This document shows positions 31,496 to 40,101 of a stretch of 64,000 nt of DNA, piece after piece. Below the pieces are notes generated by a model. The model made no database searches and was not told where the DNA came from. It saw nothing but the letters and a program-made list of their open reading frames with translations. The first letter of the stretch is position 1; each line of letters begins with the position of its first letter. Source of the stretch: Aphanomyces cochlioides (taxonomy: Eukaryota; Oomycota; Saprolegniomycetes; Saprolegniales; Verrucalvaceae); NCBI GenBank assembly GCA_019828595.1, contig JAHQRK010000011.1:186001-250000 (forward strand), written 5' to 3'. Both the position numbers and the translations under genes were made by a program.

Positions 31496-34400
31496 TTAAT
31501 CAGTCATCTCGTCAACGAGGTTCGCTGGGGATTCCTTCTTCTGGTAGCGAGCCCTGCTGCTCTTTTGACTATCAATCACTTCAGGAGATAGCACCGTCGG
31601 AGCGCGGAGAGAGTCTGCAGCTTCGGCTTCCTCGAGCATCTTGATCTTCTTGCCCGTGAACTTCGACACGAGTTTCAGCAATGTCCTTGCAAAGAAGAGC
31701 AAGACGAGGAGACTGATGAGACCCATCACTGCATACCCCAAGATCTTCTTGGTGTGCAGATCGTCCTTGTCGGCAGACGCTTGACCATAACTGAGTGCGT
31801 ACACTGCAATGTTGTCGACTTCGACCAACACCGTCGTGATCAACTGAAGACGAGTCACGTACGGCTGCGCCACCAGCAAAATCACAATATACAACGAATG
31901 GATGACAATGAGGGCGATCATTTGGTTGGCAGGACTCATGCAGCCAGACGTCGCGGCACCCGTCGCGAACTGGACCAACAACGTCACGCAGTAGAAGAAA
32001 CGCCAGTCGAACTTCATATTGACGAACAAGACACCGAAGCGCGTCTGGTTGGTTTCCTTGGACAGCTTCTCCTCGGGTTGCCTCGACAACAGAATCCCCG
32101 TCGCAATGCAAGCGCTTCCAATGACGACAAGCGCGACGATGGCCAATATGCCTGGCACCGTACCGAGGCCCTCTGGTCCTGTATTTTGGTCGATCGCTTC
32201 GAACACTGAAATCGCAGTCAACGGCGACACGGCTTGCGTCAACAACCAAATCTTGACACCAAACAACTTGTCACTCGTGCCAGTGGCTTTTTCGGCCAAG
32301 GTCGGCTTCTTTCCATACAACAAACGACCGATCACAGCCGCAACGCAGACCAGGAACAACACAGCGGCCACCACGATGAAGAAGAACGTCCACGCTCGAG
32401 GAAACAAGTCGCTCTTCTTGATGTGAAGACGGACGGCGTACTGTTGGATGCCGTACGACGTATCGTTGGACGCTGAGCTGTTGGTGGCTTCATCGAGGAG
32501 AAGTCGCGTAGAGTTGGTGGTGGCACCACTTCCGTCGGATGGCCCCTTGATGAGGAACAAGAGCGGCGAAAACGAGTCTGTGAAGAGAGCGAACGGAGCG
32601 TACGGCTGGTCAATGTTGGCCATACTGACAATCGCAGCATTTTGCATGAACGTAATGAAGAGAGGCATTTCCCACAAGTTTGGTTGCGATGAGGGCGAGT
32701 TGCTTCCTGATGTAGTGGCACTGGATGTCCCCAGCGATGTGAAATGGAAGGCCAACATGGTAGCCATGGTACCGGCAATGGCCGTGTTGAGAACCACTCG
32801 TGTTGCTTTGTCACCAGGGGAATCCTGGCCCAGCATGGCTCCCAAAGTCACAGAGCTAGAGGTTTGGGACACTGGCGTCGTGTCCGAAGATACACCGCCA
32901 TTGCCAGTACCACTTGCCGATGGTGGACGATTTGGATTTGATGACCCGGAGCTGTCCGAGGTGCTAGCAGTGGAAGTATCTTGGGAGTTGCTTGATGACG
33001 ACGTTGAGTCTTGAGAGTTGCTGGAGGAAGACGAGTCGTTCTTGCTTGACGCATCATTCGCAGAAGAGTCGCTGTTCTTGCTGGACGAGTCGGATGACGA
33101 CGTCTTGGACGAGTCAGCAGAAGAATTCTTGGACGAGTCAGCGGAAGAATTCTTGGACGAGTCAGCAGAAGAATTCTTGGACGAGTCAGCGGAAGCATTC
33201 TTGGACGAGTCAGCGGAAGAATTCTTGGACGAGTCAGCGGAAGAATTCTTGGAAGAGTCGGATGATGAAGTCTTGGAAGAGTCGGATGATGAACTCTTGG
33301 ACGAGTCAGAAGATGACGATTTAGATGAGTCGGCACTATTTGACGACGGAGACGGAGCTGATGAAGACTGTTGTGCAGAGGGACTCGTCGACGAGGATGG
33401 GGCTGAAGATGATTGCTGAGAGGATGGACTGCTTGACGACGGGGAAACAGACGAGGGAGATGGTGAAGACGACGAGGTGGCACTTGGAGAAACATTGGGT
33501 AAAGTGCTTGGAGACGTGCTGGGGGATGTACTTGGAGATGTGCTGGGAGATGTGCTGGGAGATGTGCTAGGAGACGTGCTGGGAGATGTGCTAGGAGATG
33601 TGCTGGGAGACGTGCTGGGGGATGTACTTGGAGACGTGCTGGGAGATGTGCTAGGAGAAGTTCTGGGAGATGTACTTGGAGATGAGGATGTGGGTGCGTT
33701 GCTAGGCGTCGGTACTGGTGAGTTGGACGGCGTGGCAACTGGTGCGACGGTTGCCGTTGACGCTGGAGATGAAATAGGAGCGGTTGTAGCTGAAGGCGAT
33801 GAGGTCACCGGAGTCGAAGACGGTGACTGTGTTTGATTTGGAGCAGGTGTGGCTGTCACTGCTGGCGTTGCAGCTGGAGTACTCATGGTTGGTGCTGGTG
33901 TCAAAATGACAGTTGTTGCAGGAGTTTGTGATGGAGATGGCGTGGAAGAGGTTGCAGGCGTAGAGGCCGGGGATGGAGTGGCAGTGGCGTCGGTCGGTGC
34001 AGGTGTAGCCGTTGATGCCTTTGGAGGAGTAGTTGCAGGCACTGGAATTGAAGTCCCATTTGATGGGGTAGTTTGGGGTGTGGTAGTGGCAGGAACTGAT
34101 GTGGTATTGGGGGCGACAGTGGGTGTTGGGGTAGCCGTGGCATTTGGTGTTGGTTGTGGTGTAGGTACTGAGGTTGTGTTTGGTGCAGTTGTTGGAGGTG
34201 ATGTAGTGTTGGGTGACGTTGTTGGGACTGGAGTTGCTGTAGCGTTAGGAGGTAGAGTCTTTGGGATTGAGGTGCTGTTAGGTGCAGTAGTTGGAGACGA
34301 CGTCGTGTTAGATGCTGCTGTTGGAACTGGAGTAGCCGTGACATAAGGTATAGTGGTAGATATTGGGAGTGACGTTGGTTGAGGTGTTGCAGTGCCATTC

Positions 34401-37321
34401 GTTGGCGGAGTTGTTTGTGGTGTGCTTGCTGCTGGAGTCGGGACAGGAACCGAGGCTGCAGGGGTGGGAACAAGCACAGACGCTGCCGGAGTCGGAACTG
34501 GAACTGGGGCCGCAGTTGTATTGGACGGAGGCTTCAACGTTTGGCCTGGTGTTGTTTGTGGTGTGCTTGCTGCTGGAGTCGGGACAGGAACCGAGGCTGC
34601 AGGGGTGGGAACAGGTACAGACGCCGCTGGAGTAGGAGTGGGTACTGATGCAGCTGGGGTTGGGATAGGTCTAGGTGTGCTGCCTGCAGGAGTAGGAATC
34701 GGCGCCGAAGTTGGTGTTGTGGCGGCAGGAGTCGGTGTAGGCACTGTTGCTGCAGGAGTGGGGACTGGTGCCGAGGTTGGTGTTGTAGCGGCAGGAGTCG
34801 GAATTGGGGCTGTAGCAGCAGGAGTGGGGACAGGTCTTGGCGTACTGGCAGCCGGAGTAGGAATCGGCGCCGAGGTTGGGGTAGTGGCGGCGGGAGTCGG
34901 AGTAGGAGCTGTTGCTGCGGGCGTGGGAATGGGGGCTGAAGTTGGTGGAGGAGTTGCAGTGCCATCTGATGGCGGAGTTGTTCGAGGTGTGCTTGAGGCA
35001 GGGGTTGGAGCAGGAACAGACGCTGCAGGAGTTGGAATAGGTACTGATGAAGCTGGGGTGGGGATGGGTCTTGGCGTACTTGCTGCAGGAGTGGGAATGG
35101 GGGCGGATGTTGGTGTGGTAGCGGCAGGAGTCGGAGTTGGCGCTGTTGCTGCAGGAGTGGGAATAGGAGCCGCGGTTGTATTTTTTGGGTCCGTCGATGT
35201 TCGCGTTGTTGTAGGAATGGAAGTAGGTTTCGCAGTAGTTGGGGTCGCAGTTGGTGGTGGCGGAGCTCCACCTGATCCAGAGCCAGATCCATCCGATGGT
35301 GGTTGACTTGGTTTAGGTGTTGGAGTTGTCGCTGTAGTTGTGTTGGGTGTAGCTGTTGCTGTTGCAGGAGTAGGAACAGGAACTGAGGCTGCAGGAGTTG
35401 GAATAGGCACTGATGCAGCAGGTGTGGGAATTGGAGCCGAAGTCGGAGAAGGTCTTGGCGTGCTGCCAGCTGGAGTGGGAATGGGGGCCGAGGTTGGTGT
35501 CGTAGCGGCAGGAGTCGGAATTGGCGCTGTTGCTGCAGGAGTAGGGACTGGCGCCGACTTTGGTGAGGTTACTGCAGGAGTTGGAGTTGGCGCTGTAGCA
35601 GCAGGAGTTGGGACAGGTCTTGGTGTACTGGCTGCAGGTGTGGGAATCGGCGCCGAGGTTGGTGTTGTAGCGGCAGGAGTCGGAATTGGGGCTGTAGCAG
35701 CAGGAGTGGGGACAGGTCTTGGCGTACTGGCAGCCGGAGTAGGAATCGGCGCCGAGGTTGGGGTAGTGGCGGCGGGAGTCGGAGTAGGAGCTGTTGCTGC
35801 GGGCGTGGGAATGGGGGCTGAAGTTGGTGGAGGAGTTGCAGTGCCATCTGATGGCGGAGTTGTTCGAGGTGTGCTTGAGGCAGGGGTTGGAGCAGGAACA
35901 GACGCTGCAGGAGTTGGAATAGGTACTGATGAAGCTGGGGTGGGGATGGGTCTTGGCGTACTTGCTGCAGGAGTGGGAATGGGGGCGGATGTTGGTGTGG
36001 TAGCGGCAGGAGTCGGAGTTGGCGCTGTTGCTGCAGGAGTGGGAATAGGAGCCGCGGTTGTATTTTTTGGGTCCGTCGATGTTCGCGTTGTTGTAGGAAT
36101 GGAAGTAGGTTTCGCAGTAGTTGGGGTCGCAGTTGGTGGTGGCGGAGCTCCACCTGATCCAGAGCCAGATCCATCCGATGGTGGTTGACTTGGTTTAGGT
36201 GTTGGAGTTGTCGCTGTAGTTGTGTTGGGTGTAGCTGTTGCTGTTGCAGGAGTAGGAACAGGAACTGAGGCTGCAGGAGTTGGAATAGGCACTGATGCAG
36301 CAGGTGTGGGAATTGGAGCCGAAGTCGGAGAAGGTCTTGGCGTGCTGCCAGCTGGAGTGGGAATGGGGGCCGAGGTTGGTGTCGTAGCGGCAGGAGTCGG
36401 AATTGGCGCTGTAGCAGCAGAAGTTGGGACAGGTCTTGGTGTGCTGGCAGCTGGAGTAGGGACAGGTCTTGGCGTACTAGCTGCAGGTGTGGGAATCGGC
36501 GCCGAGGTTGGTGTTGTAGCGGCAGGAGTCGGAATTGGGGCTGTAGCAGCAGGAGTTGGGACAGGTCTTGGCGTGCTGGCAGCCGGAGAGGGAATCGGCG
36601 CCGAGGTTGGTGTTGTAGCGGCAGGAGTCGGAATTGGCGCTGTAGCAGCAGGAGTTGGGACAGGTCGTGGCGTACTGGCTGCAGGAATAGGCTTCGGTGC
36701 CGATTTTGGGGTAGTGGCGGCGGGAGTCGGAGTAGGCGCTGTTGCTGCAGGAGTGGGGATTGGAGCCGAAGTTGTCGGAGCGTCTGCAGTAGCATCCGAT
36801 GGCTGAGATTCTTGTGGTGTGCTAGCTTTAGTTTCTGCAACAGGAAGAGTCGTCACTTGGTCGTCGTTGGTAGAGGCTGGAGTTGGTTCGGGCGTTGGAT
36901 CACAGTTGGGATTAGTTGGGTTTGCGTTGAGCATAACTCTGCCTTGATGGCACCAATGGAACGGATCGTCATAACCTGTCGAGTTCGTAAGTTGTTTGAG
37001 CATACAGCCGCACTCGAGAGGCTTGGCAGGTGCCCCAGACGCGATGCCGTTTAAGCAGTCGTTCTCCCAGTCAACGCAGTTGATTCCGTCGTCAGACCAG
37101 CATTCAACGTTCGAGTCCTCTGTAATTTTCATTGCAAGAACGCCGTAGTTTGTGCCCTGACACTTCCATTTTTTGGTATAATCGACTAACGTTAGTCGTC
37201 GAGTCGCTGCTAGCCCAGAATGATCTTCACTGTGGAGGGCATCAGTGAGACCAGCCTGAACGATATCCGCAGTGCTGGTGGAAGCGGCAAAAAACGCGGC
37301 CACCAGGGCCAGTCCTCGCAT
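31496..37321 (-). CDS. Mucin-like multi-pass membrane protein
   Basis: 1941 residues in one exon from ATG 37321; the frame is open 24 codons further upstream, but ATG 37321 starts a signal peptide (MRGLALVAAFFAASTSTA). Then come a Cys-rich domain near residues 50-130 (WKCQGTNYGVLAMKI, NVECWSDDGINCVDWENDC, LECGCMLK); about 900 residues of Thr/Pro/Ala repeats (units such as PIPTPAATAPTPTPAATTPTS), expected to be heavily O-glycosylated; a Ser-Pro-Ser-Thr repeat block; and a D-S-S-K-N-S-S-A block. The last 430 residues hold about eight hydrophobic segments (for example TAIAGTMATMLAFHF, FFFIVVAAVLFLVCVAAVIG, GILAIVALVVIGSACIATG, LISLLVLLFFARTLLKL), reminiscent of fungal TRP-like (ML/flavin-carrier) membrane domains. 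A cell-surface sensor or adhesin is plausible; nothing further is claimed. Confidence 0.8.
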   Translation of the reverse strand: MRGLALVAAFFAASTSTADIVQAGLTDALHSEDHSGLAATRRLTLVDYTKKWKCQGTNYGVLAMKITEDSNVECWSDDGINCVDWENDCLNGIASGAPAKPLECGCMLKQLTNSTGYDDPFHWCHQGRVMLNANPTNPNCDPTPEPTPASTNDDQVTTLPVAETKASTPQESQPSDATADAPTTSAPIPTPAATAPTPTPAATTPKSAPKPIPAASTPRPVPTPAATAPIPTPAATTPTSAPIPSPAASTPRPVPTPAATAPIPTPAATTPTSAPIPTPAASTPRPVPTPAASTPRPVPTSAATAPIPTPAATTPTSAPIPTPAGSTPRPSPTSAPIPTPAASVPIPTPAASVPVPTPATATATPNTTTATTPTPKPSQPPSDGSGSGSGGAPPPPTATPTTAKPTSIPTTTRTSTDPKNTTAAPIPTPAATAPTPTPAATTPTSAPIPTPAASTPRPIPTPASSVPIPTPAASVPAPTPASSTPRTTPPSDGTATPPPTSAPIPTPAATAPTPTPAATTPTSAPIPTPAASTPRPVPTPAATAPIPTPAATTPTSAPIPTPAASTPRPVPTPAATAPTPTPAVTSPKSAPVPTPAATAPIPTPAATTPTSAPIPTPAGSTPRPSPTSAPIPTPAASVPIPTPAASVPVPTPATATATPNTTTATTPTPKPSQPPSDGSGSGSGGAPPPPTATPTTAKPTSIPTTTRTSTDPKNTTAAPIPTPAATAPTPTPAATTPTSAPIPTPAASTPRPIPTPASSVPIPTPAASVPAPTPASSTPRTTPPSDGTATPPPTSAPIPTPAATAPTPTPAATTPTSAPIPTPAASTPRPVPTPAATAPIPTPAATTPTSAPVPTPAATVPTPTPAATTPTSAPIPTPAGSTPRPIPTPAASVPTPTPAASVPVPTPAASVPVPTPAASTPQTTPGQTLKPPSNTTAAPVPVPTPAASVLVPTPAASVPVPTPAASTPQTTPPTNGTATPQPTSLPISTTIPYVTATPVPTAASNTTSSPTTAPNSTSIPKTLPPNATATPVPTTSPNTTSPPTTAPNTTSVPTPQPTPNATATPTPTVAPNTTSVPATTTPQTTPSNGTSIPVPATTPPKASTATPAPTDATATPSPASTPATSSTPSPSQTPATTVILTPAPTMSTPAATPAVTATPAPNQTQSPSSTPVTSSPSATTAPISSPASTATVAPVATPSNSPVPTPSNAPTSSSPSTSPRTSPSTSPSTSPSTSPSTSPSTSPSTSPSTSPSTSPSTSPSTSPSTSPSTSPSTLPNVSPSATSSSSPSPSSVSPSSSSPSSQQSSSAPSSSTSPSAQQSSSAPSPSSNSADSSKSSSSDSSKSSSSDSSKTSSSDSSKNSSADSSKNSSADSSKNASADSSKNSSADSSKNSSADSSKNSSADSSKTSSSDSSSKNSDSSANDASSKNDSSSSSNSQDSTSSSSNSQDTSTASTSDSSGSSNPNRPPSASGTGNGGVSSDTTPVSQTSSSVTLGAMLGQDSPGDKATRVVLNTAIAGTMATMLAFHFTSLGTSSATTSGSNSPSSQPNLWEMPLFITFMQNAAIVSMANIDQPYAPFALFTDSFSPLLFLIKGPSDGSGATTNSTRLLLDEATNSSASNDTSYGIQQYAVRLHIKKSDLFPRAWTFFFIVVAAVLFLVCVAAVIGRLLYGKKPTLAEKATGTSDKLFGVKIWLLTQAVSPLTAISVFEAIDQNTGPEGLGTVPGILAIVALVVIGSACIATGILLSRQPEEKLSKETNQTRFGVLFVNMKFDWRFFYCVTLLVQFATGAATSGCMSPANQMIALIVIHSLYIVILLVAQPYVTRLQLITTVLVEVDNIAVYALSYGQASADKDDLHTKKILGYAVMGLISLLVLLFFARTLLKLVSKFTGKKIKMLEEAEAADSLRAPTVLSPEVIDSQKSSRARYQKKESPANLVDEMTD
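33105..33310 (-). repeat. 24-bp coding repeats (D-S-S-K-N-S-S-A)
   Basis: About eight near-identical 24-base units (GACGAGTCAGCGGAAGAATT...) coding for DSSKNSSA on the minus strand. Part of the mucin-like stalk; likely to vary in copy number. Confidence 0.8.
33495..33690 (-). repeat. Short coding repeats (S-P-S-T)
   Basis: A run of 12-base units (GGAGATGTGCTG and variants) coding for TSPS on the minus strand, about sixteen copies. On the plus strand the same bases give an artefactual LGDV repeat frame. Confidence 0.8.
34771..36412 (-). repeat. 882-bp tandem duplication inside the mucin-like gene
   Basis: The block 34771-35530 reappears at 35653-36412, offset exactly 882 bases (294 codons), apparently without a single difference where I compared. 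Shared landmarks include the non-repetitive run at 35206 and 36088 (GGAATGGAAGTAGGTTTCGC). Both copies include a Gly/Ser-rich spacer (DGSGSGSGG). Confidence 0.85.
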
Positions 37322-38355
37322 CTTCCTCTGCCAAAGGTGATTTGAAAATGGCGTGACATGCGGTAGACTCAATAGTGCTGTCGTACGAAGCACTCCCCAG
37401 ATGCTTTTCTGCTAAATGTATCAAGGCGACTGTATTGTTTCCGCGTGGGGGCATTGTGTCAATCGCTTGGATTTCATCGTGTCGTGGTGAAATTCCCATG
37501 GGGCGTCATGACACTCTAGCCAATAAGAAGCCCTTACCGAGAGGGCTAGTGCCACAGCGGCATTGGACGACATTTATCATTGCATGCGGTCCAGAGCACT
37601 CGACTGGACAAGTCATGTGAGCTCACGGTATGTAACACTCTCATGGGTCTTGGATTGGAGGCTGGGATTGCATGACGCGTCTATGGAATGCGTCACGTAA
37701 TACAATCTTGTAACACCTTACCAGACTCTGGAACTGTGCCTGAACTTGACGCGGCGAATGTCCTCCGACGACCCCCCCCCGTTGTCGGTTGTGTCAATTT
37801 GATTTTCCACCATCTCGAAATTCATCGAAATGCATAGGTTTTATTTTAGGTTTTTTCTAAATTTTGGTGATTTGTTGTCAAATTTGACAAGGAGTACTTT
37901 CTTTGCATGGCCAGGCGCGATCACCCCTTGCGTTCGACATCTTGCCCACCGCTTGCTTTCAACACAATTTGATAAGCGTTGCTTATTGTCAATCCATCTT
38001 GCAGCTTTATTAAGCAAGTGATAACACTTATCACAGGAACGATTTCCTCGATCAAATGGCTGAGGGGGTACTGTTGTTATGTTGGCCTTGGGGCGTCACA
38101 TGATGTATGATCCAAGATCCAAAAGACTGGAATGTACGCAGGAAAAGCTGAGGACGTCGTTGCCCTACTGAGAAGCTTTCGCAGCGACTTACAACTTACT
38201 GTAGACTCTAGGGCCATAATTACATCCAAGTTTTAATACAGGTATGGATTTAAATTATTTAAACCTGGTTTTATTTTTCAATAAACCTAAATTAAACCCT
38301 AAAATATCATCAGTGCTCGAAAGGACGTACAGCGCATGGACATCCCTTTGCGAAC
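37322..38355. other. Intergenic, no gene seen
   Basis: 5' flank of the mucin-like gene and 3' flank of the next minus-strand gene. Small frames without motifs; a 9-C run at about 37773. Confidence 0.5.
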
Positions 38356-39048
38356 TTAGAGTGCTTGCAGCTTGGCGGCTGGAGTGCGAAGTTTTTCATC
38401 GAGGGTTTGACCTTGCGCAGCTCGAAGCTGTTTCTTCACGAGGTAGATTTGTTTGCCAAAGTAGAACATGGTGGCCACGAGGAGCGCAATCGCCAACACG
38501 ATAGCAATGGCATTGAACATGCTTGTCTTGGTTTGGCGATCAATGGCGACGAGTGTATTTTTGCACGACAGGAGCTTGCTTCGAAGCGCATCGTCGTTTC
38601 TCATCGCAATGGTAGAGTCCCAAAAGCCACAAATATCCACCAACGTCTCCGTCTCGGCAAAGTAATCGACGCAAGCATCGCAGTTGATCGTAGAGTCATT
38701 CACAACTTTGAGGCAACGGTCACGACGATTTCGAAACAAGTCTAGCGTAGTCTGGCACGTCAAGTTGCAAAAGTGAACGGGTACGATGTTGGTTGTCTCT
38801 GGCTGGCACTCGGCAGCAATCGTGCTCGACATGTTGAGCAATTGCACACAACTTGGCGTCGCGCAAAAGTTTGTCCAGTTGCTAGTGACAACGGCGGAGG
38901 CTGGTAGTGCTTGATCGGCCAAGCATTTGACAACCTGTGCGTCTTTGGCAGCTACAAATGCTTCGGATATCGCTGGGCTACAAGGCGGAAATCGGGAGGC
39001 TGCTGCAGGCATACAGGCTATAAGGGCGTAAAGCACAAGTCTGTACAT
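38356..39048 (-). CDS. Elicitin-like secreted domain with C-terminal TM anchor
   Basis: 230 residues from ATG 39048, chosen because a signal peptide starts there (MYRLVLYALIACMPAAASRF); the frame is open 56 codons further upstream without such features. The extracellular part has a Cys pattern with C-x18-C-x19-C-x4-C-x13-C, including NFCATPSCVQLL. This is close to the C-x4-C-x14-C core of elicitins, oomycete sterol-binding secreted proteins. Further Cys follow (HFCNLTC, RDRC, NCDAC, DICGF), more than the six of a canonical elicitin. A TM segment (FNAIAIVLAIALLVATMFYFG) lies near residues 180-200, then a short basic tail. Several N-x-S/T sites are present. The elicitin link is suggestive, not firm; a membrane-anchored Cys-rich surface protein is certain enough. 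Confidence 0.6.
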   Translation of the reverse strand: MYRLVLYALIACMPAAASRFPPCSPAISEAFVAAKDAQVVKCLADQALPASAVVTSNWTNFCATPSCVQLLNMSSTIAAECQPETTNIVPVHFCNLTCQTTLDLFRNRRDRCLKVVNDSTINCDACVDYFAETETLVDICGFWDSTIAMRNDDALRSKLLSCKNTLVAIDRQTKTSMFNAIAIVLAIALLVATMFYFGKQIYLVKKQLRAAQGQTLDEKLRTPAAKLQAL

Positions 39049-40101
39049 CTTGGTCAAGTCGATAGTGACAGGAAAAGACGATCTGCTGGTCGAGACACGA
39101 CTTGTCGCGAGATTGTGTCGTTGTTGTCTGATTGGTTTCCAACTATCTTTGTTGTGGTCGTCGCTTGGTCGAGAAAAACTTTCCCAGCGACGAAATTCGG
39201 TCACAAACCACCGCAATCAAGAGATTGGAACAAAAGCAAGATGACTGTGATGAGCTTATCCAATGCAGATCCTCATTTTGTTAGATCTAAGCTGCGTCAA
39301 GGGCGTCGTATCATTGTGTCTGTCAATGTCCGCCGTCGCTTGATTGTTCGTGGTCGTCCACTTTTTTCAATCTCAAGTCAGCCTGTCTAAGTCGAATTTA
39401 CAGATTTTCAGCCAATGAAAATGCGTAATTTCCATGAATTTCAACCAATAAAATGGCTTCATTTGCACCTAATACACTGCAAAGTGCAATGTTGATTGCG
39501 AACTTGGTGATTTCACCCAAGAGTTTTGTCTGTCTACCACAGATTCAATCCGCCATGATGCGTCAAGAAGTCTGAATTCTCGATGAAATGACTGCATACT
39601 CCCAAGTCTCAGTCTTCGTTGGGGGAAACCTTCATTGTGGTCCGTCTGAAAGTACTTGGGATTTGGACCTCGCGACGAAAGTCTGCAATGCCTCCGTCAT
39701 GACGACATCAACTGCAAATATTACAGTAGTTGTCAACAGAGGAGCACAACTTGCCCTTGGTGACTCACAAGGGACTGAAGACAGAAGACGCTGGTTGCTC
39801 ATTTGTTTCATCAATCCAGTGACCGAACCACTTGAGGTCTATTCCCGTTTCCGTGAACTTCTCAGTGGAATGCCTCTGTCCTTGTACGACAGCCCGACCT
39901 GCTGCGTCCCCTTGTTTCTTGTTTCTATGCACCGTAAACTTGAAGGCATAAGACGCGACCGCTACGAGATCGTGAGGCTGATGACGGAGGAATCGCGAAG
40001 AACATGCAACAGAAATGTTTAAAAAAACGCAAGAGAGTTGATTGCTATTTAGGTGTTGTGAGTTGTCGTGGGGGATACACAAAGAGAGAGGATTGAGAAG
40101 T
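39049..40101. other. Intergenic with one doubtful frame
   Basis: A plus-strand frame 39588-40022 (144 codons, true ATG) has no recognisable motif, signal peptide or homologue and overlaps minus-strand frames. It is not called. The rest is flank of the neighbouring genes. Confidence 0.4.

Noticed and set aside
33115..33690. Regular short repeats resembling a CRISPR array
   Set aside because: Units are contiguous, in frame and code for Ser-rich repeats; there are no unique spacers.
33477..36806. Long plus-strand and alternative-frame ORFs of Val/Gly/Ala, Leu/Gln/Pro or Leu-Gly-Asp-Val repeats
   Set aside because: Shadows of the codon repeats of the minus-strand mucin-like gene; no start context, domain or non-repetitive part of their own.
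39588..40022. Plus-strand frame of 144 codons
   Set aside because: No recognisable features; overlaps the 3' flank of the GH17 gene and competing minus frames.
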